Positions 7,099 through 15,300 of a DNA stretch of 64,000 bases are shown piece after piece (the first letter of the stretch is position 1; every line of letters begins with the position of its first letter). The notes under the pieces were generated by a model. That model searched no databases, was not told the DNA's origin, and saw only the letters and a list, made by a program, of their open reading frames with translations. Source of the stretch: Microbacterium foliorum (lineage in GTDB: Bacteria > Actinomycetota > Actinomycetes > Actinomycetales > Microbacteriaceae); NCBI RefSeq assembly GCF_003367705.1, contig NZ_CP031425.1, forward strand, positions 1,736,001 through 1,800,000. The letters run 5' to 3'. The position numbers and the translations under genes were made by a program.

Positions 7099-9066
7099 AT
7101 GCCTCGGATCACCCTCACCGCTGGAAACGACTTGGTCCAGCGTCTCGCTGGTGAGACTGATCCGGTCCGGGCCGTCATCGAGCTCATCTGGAACAGCCTT
7201 GATGCTGACGCCAACGAGGTGTCGGTCACTCTCAACCGCAATGTCGCGGACGGCATCGTCGGCGTCGCTGTTCGCGATGACGGCCTCGGCATGAGCCCGG
7301 AACGCGTCGAGCAGGACTTCAAGTGGGTGGGGAACTCCTGGAAGCTCGGGGCGCGCGTTACCGAGCGTGAGAAGCGGCCCCTGCACGGCAGGCTTGGCCA
7401 GGGGCGTCTGCGCGCCTTCGCGCTGGGAACCCGCATCACTTGGGAGACCGTTGGTGAGGATGCCACGGGCGCGTTCAAGAAGACTCGCGTGTCGTCGACC
7501 ATTGACCATCGCAACGACTTCTCCGGCCCCGATCCTGTGGATGCCCAGGGACCGACCTATACGGAGTTCCGGGCTGAAGGCCGCGACTCGCTCGGCCGGC
7601 TCGAAGGCGACTCTGCCCGGCCGCGCATCGCTGCTGCCCTCGCTCTGCATCTGCTGACTTTCCCGAAGATCGAAGTCCGGTACGACGGAGTAAGGATCGA
7701 CCCCGCCGCGAGCATCGAGCGCGAGACGACGCACGAGCTGAAGTGGTCCTACGACGGTGCCGAGCGCCGCGCCGCACTGAAAGTCGTCGAGTGGCGGGAT
7801 GTGAAGGGCCGGGCGCTCTATCTCTGCGACGAGAAGGGCGTTCCGGTTGATGAGTCCCCGATCAGGCGCTTCGCCGACTTCAACTTCGCCGCCTACGTCC
7901 TATGGGAGGACATGACGGAGCATGCCAACGAGGTGCTGCTCGTCGATATGGAGCAGGAGACCTCCCTGCTCGGATCCCTGATGCAGGTCGTGGACTCCAC
8001 GCTCGAGGACCACTTCGAGGCTCGCCGTGCCGAGCAGCGTCGCGAGCTCGTCGGACGCTGGAAAGAGACCAAGACCTACCCCTACGAAGGCGATCCTGCC
8101 TCGGAGGAAGAAGCGGTTGAGCGAGCGACTTTCGATGTCGTCGCGACCGCTGTTCGTCGGCACATACCCAAGACCCGCGGCCAGGAGAAGCTGACGCTGG
8201 GTCTCCTCAAGGACACGCTTCAGCGGAACCCCGATGGCGTGAAGACGCTCCTGAACCAGTACGTCGGGCTCACCGAAGGCGAGAGCGAAGAACTCGATCG
8301 GCTGCTCGAGCGCACGCCGCTCTCAAGGCTCATCCGGGCGACTACCGACGTGACCGACCGCCTGGACTTCCTGAGCGCTCTTCGCGAGATCGTCTTCAAC
8401 CCCGAAGCCAAAGGACTGGTCAAGGAGCGGGACCACCTGCACAAGATCCTGGAGCGCGAGAGCTGGGTATTCGGGGAGCAGTTCAACATGATGAGCTCTG
8501 AGATAGGTCTCACCCGAGCGCTCGAGCAGCACCTCAGCATGCTTGGCCGCGAGGGGGAGCCCATTACGAAGGTCACGAAGACCGACGGCAGCCAGGGCCG
8601 CCTGGACTTGATGTTCTCGCTGGCCGCACCCGAGCACGAGACGAAGCGGCATCTGGTCGTGGAGCTGAAGGCCCCATCGGTGGTCGCGTCGTACAAGGAG
8701 GCCAGCCAGATCAAGGGCTATGCGCGCGCCATCGTCGAGGATCCGCAGTTCGCCGGCACCCACACCGTCTGGGACTTCGTGCTCGTCGTGAACGACTACA
8801 ACAACGACGTGCGGCGCGACATCAACCAGCGTGGCCGTGAGTCGGGGCTGCTCGATGAGTCCGAGCTCGACCCGAACTCCCCGCTGCGCTACAGGGTCTG
8901 GGTTCGTCGCTGGTCAGAGATCCTCGAGTCCGCGGACCAACGCTTGCTCTACTACAAGCGTGGCTTGCAGCACGATGCCTCGCTCATCGACGTCAAGCGG
9001 TACCTGCACGAGCACCATGCAGACGTGCTGCCCGAGGGGCTGTTCTCGGAGGACGAACCGAACTAG
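7099..9066 (+). CDS. GHKL (paraMORC-like) ATPase fused to a Shedu-like PD-(D/E)XK nuclease; candidate defence protein
   Basis: 655 residues. The N-terminus is a GHKL ATPase: N-box Glu28/Asn32 in IELIWNSLDADAN, G1 box RDDGLGM (59-65), and a glycine-rich lid GRLGQGRLRAF (97-107). A long helical linker follows (about 285-445). The C-terminus (about 445-620) has LERESWVFGEQF, then GRLDLMF with Asp503, VVELKAP with Glu522/Lys524, and Gln537...Tyr541 in ASQIKGY. This D...E-x-K...Q..Y arrangement, with the W-x-F-G-E helix before it, is what DUF4263/Shedu (SduA) nucleases show. MORC-like GHKL ATPases are known from prokaryotic restriction-related systems. Combining the two suggests ATP-gated DNA cleavage. 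The motifs are seen; the family match and role are inferred. Confidence 0.75.
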   Translation: MPRITLTAGNDLVQRLAGETDPVRAVIELIWNSLDADANEVSVTLNRNVADGIVGVAVRDDGLGMSPERVEQDFKWVGNSWKLGARVTEREKRPLHGRLGQGRLRAFALGTRITWETVGEDATGAFKKTRVSSTIDHRNDFSGPDPVDAQGPTYTEFRAEGRDSLGRLEGDSARPRIAAALALHLLTFPKIEVRYDGVRIDPAASIERETTHELKWSYDGAERRAALKVVEWRDVKGRALYLCDEKGVPVDESPIRRFADFNFAAYVLWEDMTEHANEVLLVDMEQETSLLGSLMQVVDSTLEDHFEARRAEQRRELVGRWKETKTYPYEGDPASEEEAVERATFDVVATAVRRHIPKTRGQEKLTLGLLKDTLQRNPDGVKTLLNQYVGLTEGESEELDRLLERTPLSRLIRATTDVTDRLDFLSALREIVFNPEAKGLVKERDHLHKILERESWVFGEQFNMMSSEIGLTRALEQHLSMLGREGEPITKVTKTDGSQGRLDLMFSLAAPEHETKRHLVVELKAPSVVASYKEASQIKGYARAIVEDPQFAGTHTVWDFVLVVNDYNNDVRRDINQRGRESGLLDESELDPNSPLRYRVWVRRWSEILESADQRLLYYKRGLQHDASLIDVKRYLHEHHADVLPEGLFSEDEPN

Positions 9067-9159
9067 TCCGGATTCTCATCCGTGTGGTTGACAACCCAGC
9101 GTGTCTGCCTGGTACCGAACGCCCGCATGCTCAATACACCAACCAGCAAGGAGGTGCCG

Positions 9160-10311
9160 ATGAGCCGTTCGTATGAGTGGCTACCTGACCGCCATATCGG
9201 CGTCGCAGCAACCCTCGCGCATGCAGACGAAACCATTGCGCAGGCGGCCAGCATTCTCTTCGAGTACCAACGCCAGCCTGACGGGATCATCCGGCTCCGC
9301 GAGGTGCCAGTAGTCACGTACAGCGAAACTGTAGTCACAGGCCTGGCTCCGATCCCGCGCAAGGTACCACTGCTCGTGGCAGACGCACTGGTGTCCCTGC
9401 GCAACGCGATCGAGCACACCATCTTCGGCGAGATCGAGCATCTCGACGGGGTGCTGGACGAGAAGACGGCCCGGCTTGTCGAGATGCCGGCCGCAACGAG
9501 CTTCGATGATTTCCAAGAATGGATCAAGCGCCGTCAGAAGAACGGTCCGCCGTCGCTTCACCGCGGAAGCGAACTTCTCCGGCGGATCGAAGGACTGCAG
9601 CCCTATCAGCGAACGAAGGATCCCAAAGACCACCCGATGGCGTTGCTGGCTTCGCACACCAACCACTCCAAGCATCGTGCGCCGGCGATCACTTCCGTGC
9701 GGTTGGCCGCGATCCATCGCGAAGACCAATCGCCACCGTCGTTGGCCGACGTGCAACGGCTTCCCGAAGTTCCGCTGCAAGTAGGAGATGTGATCGCCCG
9801 CACTCCACGTGGCGCGCGCATCCCGGTGGCCCTGTTTCCGACCATAGGCATCAACAGACCCGGAACCACTCGCTGGCCCGTGCTGATGAAGGAACTCGAG
9901 GATCTCGCTTCATGGGTGCGTACCCAGGCTGTCCCGCGACTAGTCACAGGAGCGGACCCGCCCTCGTCGGTGCTGCCTGCGAGATACGACATCGCGGTCG
10001 GCCACACCGACGAGCGCAAAGCCTTGTCCGATGGTTCAACGTTCTCCGCAGCCCAACGTCACCAGGAACGTCTGCAGGCTGCATCTGTGCGCCAGAACCT
10101 GGTCGAGACGCTTGCCGCCATGGATAGCGCGCCAAGGGCCAAGGATATTGCCGCATGGCTGGAATCACTGGAAGATCGCGACGTGCTCAAACGCATGGAC
10201 AAGCTCCGGTTCACAAGCCACTACGACGAAGACTTCATGCTCAGCAATCTCGACGTACTCGAAGGCATGCGAGACGACGCTCGACACTTCGCCGACGGGA
10301 GTGCCCAGTAA
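9160..10311 (+). CDS. Unknown protein paired with the ATPase-nuclease
   Basis: 383 residues from ATG 9160, fixed by AAGGAGG seven bases upstream (the open frame extends back to 9082). The segment VPLLVADALVSLRNAIEH (about residues 69-86) and the later ASHTNHSKHRAP (about 164-175) resemble a widespread family of uncharacterised actinobacterial proteins with a D-A-L-x-x-L-R-x-x-[IL]-[DE]-H helix and a later x-K-H-R motif. The 'helix plus RxxxxH' look faintly recalls HEPN proteins, but R-x-x-x-x-H is not present in a form I would trust. It follows the ATPase-nuclease gene on the same strand after 93 bp and may be its partner or an independent cargo gene. Confidence 0.6.
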   Translation: MSRSYEWLPDRHIGVAATLAHADETIAQAASILFEYQRQPDGIIRLREVPVVTYSETVVTGLAPIPRKVPLLVADALVSLRNAIEHTIFGEIEHLDGVLDEKTARLVEMPAATSFDDFQEWIKRRQKNGPPSLHRGSELLRRIEGLQPYQRTKDPKDHPMALLASHTNHSKHRAPAITSVRLAAIHREDQSPPSLADVQRLPEVPLQVGDVIARTPRGARIPVALFPTIGINRPGTTRWPVLMKELEDLASWVRTQAVPRLVTGADPPSSVLPARYDIAVGHTDERKALSDGSTFSAAQRHQERLQAASVRQNLVETLAAMDSAPRAKDIAAWLESLEDRDVLKRMDKLRFTSHYDEDFMLSNLDVLEGMRDDARHFADGSAQ

Positions 10312-10539
10312 CTCGGGCATGCTACGTAGCCAATCTGCGAGCGAGTGGAACGAGAAGAACATCGTCAGGCCAATGACGATAGTGCGCACTTCCCGTGCCG
10401 AAAAACGCCAGAAGAGCGAATCTCATCCGCAGCCAAAAGCGCTCGCGAAAGGGGCATGCTCCGTGCGAAAGGCCTATGTCTAACCTGTCCTGGCCTATCG
10501 CCCGATAGGCAAATCAGAAAAGCCCAGGTTGGCAGTTAA
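10312..10539. other. Island right-edge intergenic region
   Basis: No gene is visible. The region ends at the first homologous codons of the truncated methyltransferase gene and contains one perfect 8-bp inverted repeat (10493-10510). It is the likely junction between the accessory island and the conserved chromosome. Confidence 0.5.
10493..10510. repeat. Short perfect inverted repeat near the island edge
   Basis: GCCTATCG-CC-CGATAGGC: two 8-bp arms with a 2-nt centre, 30 bp before the truncated methyltransferase gene. The loop is too small for a good terminator. It could be a protein-binding or recombination core site. No second copy was noticed in the window. Confidence 0.5.
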
Positions 10540-10983
10540 ATGTATGTTCTAGAGGTGCTACCGACACCACCCAACGTCGGCGCGGCGTTCCGGGCGGCAG
10601 CGGGCCTCGGAGCCGACGCGGTCCTCGTGTCGCCGGGCGGCGCCGACCCGCTGTACCGGCGCAGCGTGCGGGTGAGCATGGGGACCGTGTTCCAGGTGCC
10701 GTGGACGCGCATCGTCGAGTGGGATTCCGCGATAGCCGATCTGCACGCCGCCGGATTCGACATCGCGGCGCTGGCGTTGCGTGAGGACGCGGTGACACTC
10801 GACGCTTACGTCGCAGACCGTCCCGAGCGCGTCGATCTGGTCATGGGATCGGAGGGCGACGGACTCTCGCGGACCGTGATCGATGCGGCGGACACGATCG
10901 TCACCATCCCGATGGCCGGGGGAGTGGACTCGCTCAACGTGGCGTCCGCAGCCGCGGTCGCGCTGTGGGCCGTGACGACCTGA
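10540..10983 (+). pseudogene. SpoU/TrmH-family RNA 2'-O-methyltransferase, 5'-truncated
   Basis: 147 residues containing only the SpoU catalytic domain: NVGAAFRAAAGLGADAVL (motif 1), DLVMGSEGDGLS (motif 2) and IPMAGGVDSLNVASAAAVAL (motif 3). Family members of the NVGAxFR type usually have about 260-280 residues with an N-terminal RNA-binding domain, which is missing. The frame begins right after an in-frame TAA (10537-10539), no ribosome-binding site is visible, and homology starts within the first codons (VLEVL...). The gene has therefore lost its 5' half at the edge of the accessory island. The methylation motifs are intact, but expression is doubtful. Confidence 0.7.
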
Positions 10984-11022
10984 GCCGTCGACCCTGAGCC
11001 GTCGACCCTGAGCCGTCGACCC
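10981..11022. repeat. Triple 14-bp tandem repeat
   Basis: Three identical 14-bp units TGAGCCGTCGACCC at 10981, 10995 and 11009, followed by a partial TGAGC. The first unit supplies the stop codon of the methyltransferase remnant. It lies between convergent genes and encodes nothing. It may be slippage-generated and vary between strains. Confidence 0.9.
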
Positions 11023-11028
11023 TGAGCG

Positions 11029-11856
11029 TCAGTCGGTGCCCGGCCGGAACATCGGCGCGGGGTCGGGCCGCTTGGCCACGATGTGGTCGCCCGACGACTG
11101 GTGGCGCAGCCGGCGCAGCACCCACGGCACGAGATGCTCACGCGCCCATCCCAGGTCTTCCGACCTGGCCTCGCGCCAGGTGCGAAGGGCCAGGGTCTCG
11201 GGCTGCAGCGACTCGAGGGAGTTCGGGACGTTGAGCGCACGCAGCACCATGCGCGCGACCTCGTGGTGGCCGAGCGCGTTGAAATGGAGACGATCGGGGT
11301 CGAAGAACCGCGCATCCTGCACGACCTTGAGCGCCCACTGGTCTGCGACGACGCAGTCGTGCCGGTCGGCGATCGCGCGCACGTTCTCGTTGTAGATCGC
11401 GACTTTTCCACGGAACGGACGGAGCACGGGGCTGAAAGCCGTGTCGACGCCGGTGAAGACGATCACCGTCGCGCCGGTGGAGGTCAGACGCGCGACGGCG
11501 TCGTCGAGCTGCTGGGCGATCGCGTCGGGGTCCGTACCGGGGCGGATGACGTCGTTGCCGCCGGCGCAGATCGAGATGAGGTCGGGATGCAGCGCGATCG
11601 CCGGCTCGATCTGGTCGGCGACGATCTGGGCGATCAGCTTGCCGCGCACCGCGAGGTTCGCGTACGCGAAGTCGTCGACGTCGGTGGCCAGCACCTCGGC
11701 GACCCGATCGGCCCATCCCCGATGCATCCCCGGCACGTCGGGGTACGGGTCGCCGATGCCCTCGGTGAACGAGTCGCCGACGGCGACGAAGCGACGCCAC
11801 GGATGGGGCGAGGGGTTGTCGACATGCGAGGTGCTCATCGGCTCCTGGTCGGTCAT
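11029..11856 (-). CDS. SGNH/GDSL hydrolase
   Basis: 275 residues. Block I is FVAVGDSFTEGIGD (nucleophile Ser), block III CAGGNDVIRPG (oxyanion Asn), and block V DRLHFNALGHHEVA (catalytic Asp-x-x-His). The family hydrolyses esters of lipids or acylated carbohydrates, and the substrate here is unknown. AAGGAGAG before ATG 11856 decides the start over the upstream ATG 11871. No signal peptide is seen, so it is probably cytosolic. A second gene of the same kind, including a similar C-terminal PWV-R-R...SSGD...AK-x-[PD] tail, lies at 41993-42751. Confidence 0.88.
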   Translation of the reverse strand: MTDQEPMSTSHVDNPSPHPWRRFVAVGDSFTEGIGDPYPDVPGMHRGWADRVAEVLATDVDDFAYANLAVRGKLIAQIVADQIEPAIALHPDLISICAGGNDVIRPGTDPDAIAQQLDDAVARLTSTGATVIVFTGVDTAFSPVLRPFRGKVAIYNENVRAIADRHDCVVADQWALKVVQDARFFDPDRLHFNALGHHEVARMVLRALNVPNSLESLQPETLALRTWREARSEDLGWAREHLVPWVLRRLRHQSSGDHIVAKRPDPAPMFRPGTD

Positions 11857-11989
11857 CCGGCTCTCCTTCATGGACGGGCGGCGACGGCGGTGGCCCTCGC
11901 GCAGTGACCGAGCCTACTCCGCTCACGCCCCGCTGATCCGGAGGCACGCGTCTCGGCGGCGCCGTCGCCGCAGTGTCGGCGGGAGCGAT

Positions 11990-11995
11990 TATCGT
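11990..11995 (+). promoter_or_regulatory. -10 box of the helicase gene (leaderless type)
   Basis: TATCGT ends 7 nt before ATG 12003, with no ribosome-binding site between. Transcription would begin at or next to the start codon. Confidence 0.55.
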
Positions 11996-12002
11996 TGACT
12001 CG

Positions 12003-13745
12003 ATGCTCTCTCCGTCCTTTCCCCAGCGTGCTCCGTGGGGTACCGCCAACAAGCTGCGCGCCTGGCAGCAGGAGGCCCTCGAGCAGTACTTCCACGACGA
12101 CCAGCGGGACTTCCTCGTGGCCGCGACGCCCGGTGCAGGAAAGACGACCTTCGCGCTGACGCTCGCGGTCGAGCTCATGCGCATGGGCGAGGTCAACCGC
12201 ATCATCGTGGTGGCACCCACCGAGCACCTGAAGACGCAATGGGCCGACGCGGCGGCTCGCGTCCACATCAGACTCGACCCGCGTTTCCGCAACAGCCACT
12301 GGGCTCCGGCCCGGCACTATCACGGCGCGGTCGTCACCTATGCGCAGGTGGCGGCGAAGCCCTCGGTGCATCGCTATCTCACCGAAGACGCCAAGACCCT
12401 CGTCGTCCTCGACGAGGTGCACCACGGCGGCGACGCTCTGAGCTGGGGCGATGCGATCCGCGACGCCTACGGGCCCGCCACGCGGCGACTGCTCCTCTCG
12501 GGCACGCCGTTCCGCAGCGACACCGCCCCGATCCCCTTCGTCGAGTACCACCCCGACGAATCCGGTGCCCGGATCTCCCGCACCGACTACAACTACGGCT
12601 ACGGCCGCGCCCTGGCCGATGGCGTCGTGCGACCGGTGCTGTTCCACATGTACGCGGGCAAGATGCGGTGGCGCACCAGCACCGGAGACGAGCTCGAGAC
12701 CCATCTCGGGCAGGACAACACCAAGGACGTCACCTCCCAGGCCTGGCGGACCGCGCTCGACCCCGAAGGAGAGTGGATGCCGGCGGTGCTGTCGGCCGCG
12801 GATCGCCGCCTGACCGAGATCCGCCACCATGTGCCCGATGCGGGCGGGCTGGTGCTCGCCACCGATCAGACGGTGGCTCGTGCGTACGCCAAGATCCTGC
12901 ACAGCATCACCGGACAGCAGCCGACGATCGTGCTCTCCGACGACGCCACCGCATCCGAGCGGATCGAGAAGTTCAGCGCGGGGGACCAGCGCTGGATGGT
13001 CGCCGTGCGCATGGTGTCCGAGGGCGTCGACGTGCCTCGTCTCGCGGTCGGCGTCTATGCGACCTCGTCGTCGACGCCGCTGTTCTTCGCGCAGGCCATC
13101 GGCCGCTTCGTCCGCGCGCGGCGGCGCGGTGAGGCTGCCAGCGTCTTCCTGCCGCAGGTTCCCGTGCTCATGGGGCTCGCGAACGAGATGGACAAACAGC
13201 GCGATCACGCTCTCGACCGCCAGTCCGCGGACGACGACGGGCTCGACGACTCGCTGCTGGAGAGTGCGAATCGCGAGGAGGAGACCTCGGACGCGCTGAC
13301 CCAGGAGTTCAGCTATCAGGCGCTCTCCTCCGTCGCGCACTTCGATCGCGTGGTCTTCGAGGGTCAGGAGTTCGGCCAGCTGGCAGAGCCCGGCACGCCC
13401 GAGGAGGAGGAGTTCATCGGATTCCCCGGACTGCTCGAACCGGAGCATGTGCACGAGCTGCTGATGCAGCGCCAGTCCCGCCAGTCCCGTCTGCGTGAGG
13501 CACGCGAGGCCTCGGCCGCCCCGACCGAGACCTCGACCCTTCCCGCGCCCCTGCACCGCACGCTCAAGGAGCAGCGGCAGCTGCTCAACAGCCTCGTCGG
13601 GCTGTACGCCCGGCAGAAGGGCGAGCCTCACGGCGCGGTCCATGCGGAGCTGCGCCGCATCTGCGGGGGACCTGCCGTGGCGCAGGCGACCGTGACGCAG
13701 CTCCAGTCGCGCATCGACGTGCTCCGCAAGCGCGTCCGTTCCTGA
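12003..13745 (+). CDS. DEAD/DEAH-box superfamily 2 helicase
   Basis: 580 residues. Walker A ATPGAGKTT (41-49), motif Ia VAPTEHLKTQW (70-80), motif II DEVHH (137-141), motif III SGTPFRSD, and in the second RecA domain motif V SEGVDVPRLAVG with motif VI QAIGRFVRARR. It resembles the UvsW/XPB-like helicase/nuclease-type SF2 group that acts on DNA; the exact role is unknown. The C-terminal 170 residues are Glu-rich and helical. ATG 12003 is preceded by a -10 box at leaderless spacing, so the longer open frame from 11973 is not used. Divergent from the SGNH hydrolase gene. Confidence 0.9.
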   Translation: MLSPSFPQRAPWGTANKLRAWQQEALEQYFHDDQRDFLVAATPGAGKTTFALTLAVELMRMGEVNRIIVVAPTEHLKTQWADAAARVHIRLDPRFRNSHWAPARHYHGAVVTYAQVAAKPSVHRYLTEDAKTLVVLDEVHHGGDALSWGDAIRDAYGPATRRLLLSGTPFRSDTAPIPFVEYHPDESGARISRTDYNYGYGRALADGVVRPVLFHMYAGKMRWRTSTGDELETHLGQDNTKDVTSQAWRTALDPEGEWMPAVLSAADRRLTEIRHHVPDAGGLVLATDQTVARAYAKILHSITGQQPTIVLSDDATASERIEKFSAGDQRWMVAVRMVSEGVDVPRLAVGVYATSSSTPLFFAQAIGRFVRARRRGEAASVFLPQVPVLMGLANEMDKQRDHALDRQSADDDGLDDSLLESANREEETSDALTQEFSYQALSSVAHFDRVVFEGQEFGQLAEPGTPEEEEFIGFPGLLEPEHVHELLMQRQSRQSRLREAREASAAPTETSTLPAPLHRTLKEQRQLLNSLVGLYARQKGEPHGAVHAELRRICGGPAVAQATVTQLQSRIDVLRKRVRS

Positions 13746-13898
13746 GTCGGGCAGACGGGGCACGCCGCGGGGAGGACCGCGTCGTGTTCGGATCCCCGAA
13801 ATGCTGGCAATCCCGCTCACAGCGCGGGTCCGCGCGGTGCGCGCGGCTAGCGTGGAACGGGCGCCACGACCGCGCGCCCGATGATCTCAGGAGCACCC

Positions 13899-14996
13899 AT
13901 GACAGCACCCGCTGCCGCGGAACCGACCGCCGCCGACCGCCGCCGATGGGCGCGCTACCTCGTCGAGGAGCGCGCCGAGGGCCATGTGTATCGACGGCTG
14001 GCTGCGCGCCGCACCGGAGAGGAGCAGCAGATCCTGCTGAGCCTCGCGGAGGCCGAGCGTCGGCATGAGCAGCACTGGCTCGATCTGCTCGGCGAGGAGC
14101 CGAGGCGGCTGCCGCGGGCGGGCGTCCGATCGCAGCTCCTCGGCTGGATGGCCGGCCGCTTCGGGTCGATCTTCGTCCTCGCGCTCGCGCAGAGCGCGGA
14201 GGCGCGCTCGCCCTACGACGAGGAGCAGTACGCGACCCCCGCGATGCGCGCAGACGAGAAGATCCACTACGAGGTCGTTCGCGGGCTGGCGGCGCGGGGG
14301 CGGCGTCGGCTGTCCGGCTCGTTCCGCGCGGCGGTGTTCGGCGCGAACGACGGTCTCGTCAGCAACCTCGCTCTCGTGCTCGGAATCGGCGCGACGGGGG
14401 TGAGTTCCAGTTTCGTGTTGTTCAGCGGTGTGGCGGGTCTTCTCGCTGGAGCACTGTCGATGGGTGCGGGGGAGTTCGTGTCGGTGCGATCGCAGCGCGA
14501 GCTCCTCGCGGCGACGGAGGCCAATGACGACGCGGCGGACTCCGCCGGAGACCTCGACATCGACGAGAACGAACTGGCGCTCGTCTACCGTGCGAGGGGC
14601 ATCGATCAGGCGGAGGCGCTCGCGCGGGCCCGCCGCATCGTCCAGGCTGCACAGGAGGGGGTCCGTCGCACCGTCACCGGGCCTGTGCGGGTGCACCCCG
14701 GCGACGACACCGACATCGTCGGAAGCGATTGGACGGCCGCGATCTCGAGCTTCCTGCTGTTCTCCTCCGGCGCGATCATCCCGGTGCTGCCGTGGATCTT
14801 CGGGCTGCAGGGAGGTACCGCAGTGATCGTCGCCCTCGTCCTCGTCGGCATCGCCCTGCTGTCGACCGGCGCCATGGTCGGCATCCTGTCCGGAGGACCG
14901 CCACTGCGTCGTGCGCTCCGCCAGCTCGCGATCGGATTCGGCGCCGCCGCGATCACCTACCTGCTCGGCCTGCTCTTCGGGGTGGGGGCGGTCTGA
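13899..14996 (+). CDS. Ferritin-like/VIT1 iron-manganese transporter fusion
   Basis: 365 residues. The N-terminal 130 residues form a rubrerythrin-like ferritin domain with metal-ligand Glu/His patterns (EERAEGHVYRRLA, EAERRHEQHW, ADEKIHYEVV). The rest is a CCC1/VIT1 transporter: FGANDGLVSNLALVLGIGA, then GALSMGAGEFVSVRSQREL, a charged cytoplasmic loop, and three C-terminal helices. Such fusions (MbfA-type) export or sequester iron or manganese across the membrane. ATG 13899 has AGGAG upstream, which decides it over 13881. Monocistronic, 153 bp after the helicase gene. Confidence 0.92.
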   Translation: MTAPAAAEPTAADRRRWARYLVEERAEGHVYRRLAARRTGEEQQILLSLAEAERRHEQHWLDLLGEEPRRLPRAGVRSQLLGWMAGRFGSIFVLALAQSAEARSPYDEEQYATPAMRADEKIHYEVVRGLAARGRRRLSGSFRAAVFGANDGLVSNLALVLGIGATGVSSSFVLFSGVAGLLAGALSMGAGEFVSVRSQRELLAATEANDDAADSAGDLDIDENELALVYRARGIDQAEALARARRIVQAAQEGVRRTVTGPVRVHPGDDTDIVGSDWTAAISSFLLFSSGAIIPVLPWIFGLQGGTAVIVALVLVGIALLSTGAMVGILSGGPPLRRALRQLAIGFGAAAITYLLGLLFGVGAV

Positions 14997-15070
14997 GCAG
15001 CGGATGCCGGGGCGGTGGTCGCGACCTGTGCGGGTCGCAGTCACCGCTCACCGCAGAACCGGGAAACGAA

Positions 15071-15099
15071 AGAAGGCCCCCTCTCGGGAGCCTTCTTCT
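15071..15099 (-). terminator. Intrinsic terminator of the tRNA-Leu gene
   Basis: A near-perfect hairpin of two 10-nt arms (GAAGGCTCCC with GGGGGCCTTC, minus strand) with a short GAGA loop, followed in the minus direction by TTTCGTTT. It lies just downstream of the tRNA and could also stop plus-strand transcripts from the transporter gene. Confidence 0.85.
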
Positions 15100-15105
15100 T
15101 CACTG

Positions 15106-15188
15106 TGCGCGGAGGGGGACTTGAACCCCCACGCCCTTACGGGCACTACGACCTCAACGTAGCGCGTCTACCATTCCGCCACCCGCGC
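15106..15188 (-). tRNA. tRNA-Leu, anticodon GAG
   Basis: An 83-nt cloverleaf on the minus strand. The 7-bp acceptor stem GCGCGGG pairs with the 3' end CCGCGC, the D-arm is GGCGGAAUGGUAGACGC, and the anticodon arm is CUACGUUGAGGUCGUAG (anticodon GAG). A long variable arm (UGCCCGUAAGGGCGU) marks class II, and the T-loop is GGUUCAAGUCC. The discriminator is A, and CCA is not encoded. Reads CUC/CUU leucine codons. Confidence 0.95.
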
Positions 15189-15288
15189 AGGTGTTGGATG
15201 TCCGTTGCCGAACGAAGATTTACATTAGCACGAGCTCGGAGGCTGTCAGAAACCGAGGCCGACGCCCGGGCGCGCCACGGTGCTTCGA

Positions 15289-15294
15289 TAGCCT
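15289..15294 (+). promoter_or_regulatory. -10 box of the M20 peptidase gene (leaderless type)
   Basis: TAGCCT ends 6 nt before ATG 15301. No ribosome-binding site is present. Confidence 0.5.
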
Positions 15295-15300
15295 GGGCTC

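Noticed and set aside
9160..10311. HEPN toxin assignment for the partner gene
   Set aside because: The R-x-x-x-x-H RNase motif is not convincing; only a helical similarity is visible.
10493..10510. Attachment site of the island
   Set aside because: Only one copy of the repeat was noticed and the other island end lies outside the window, so I record it as a repeat only.
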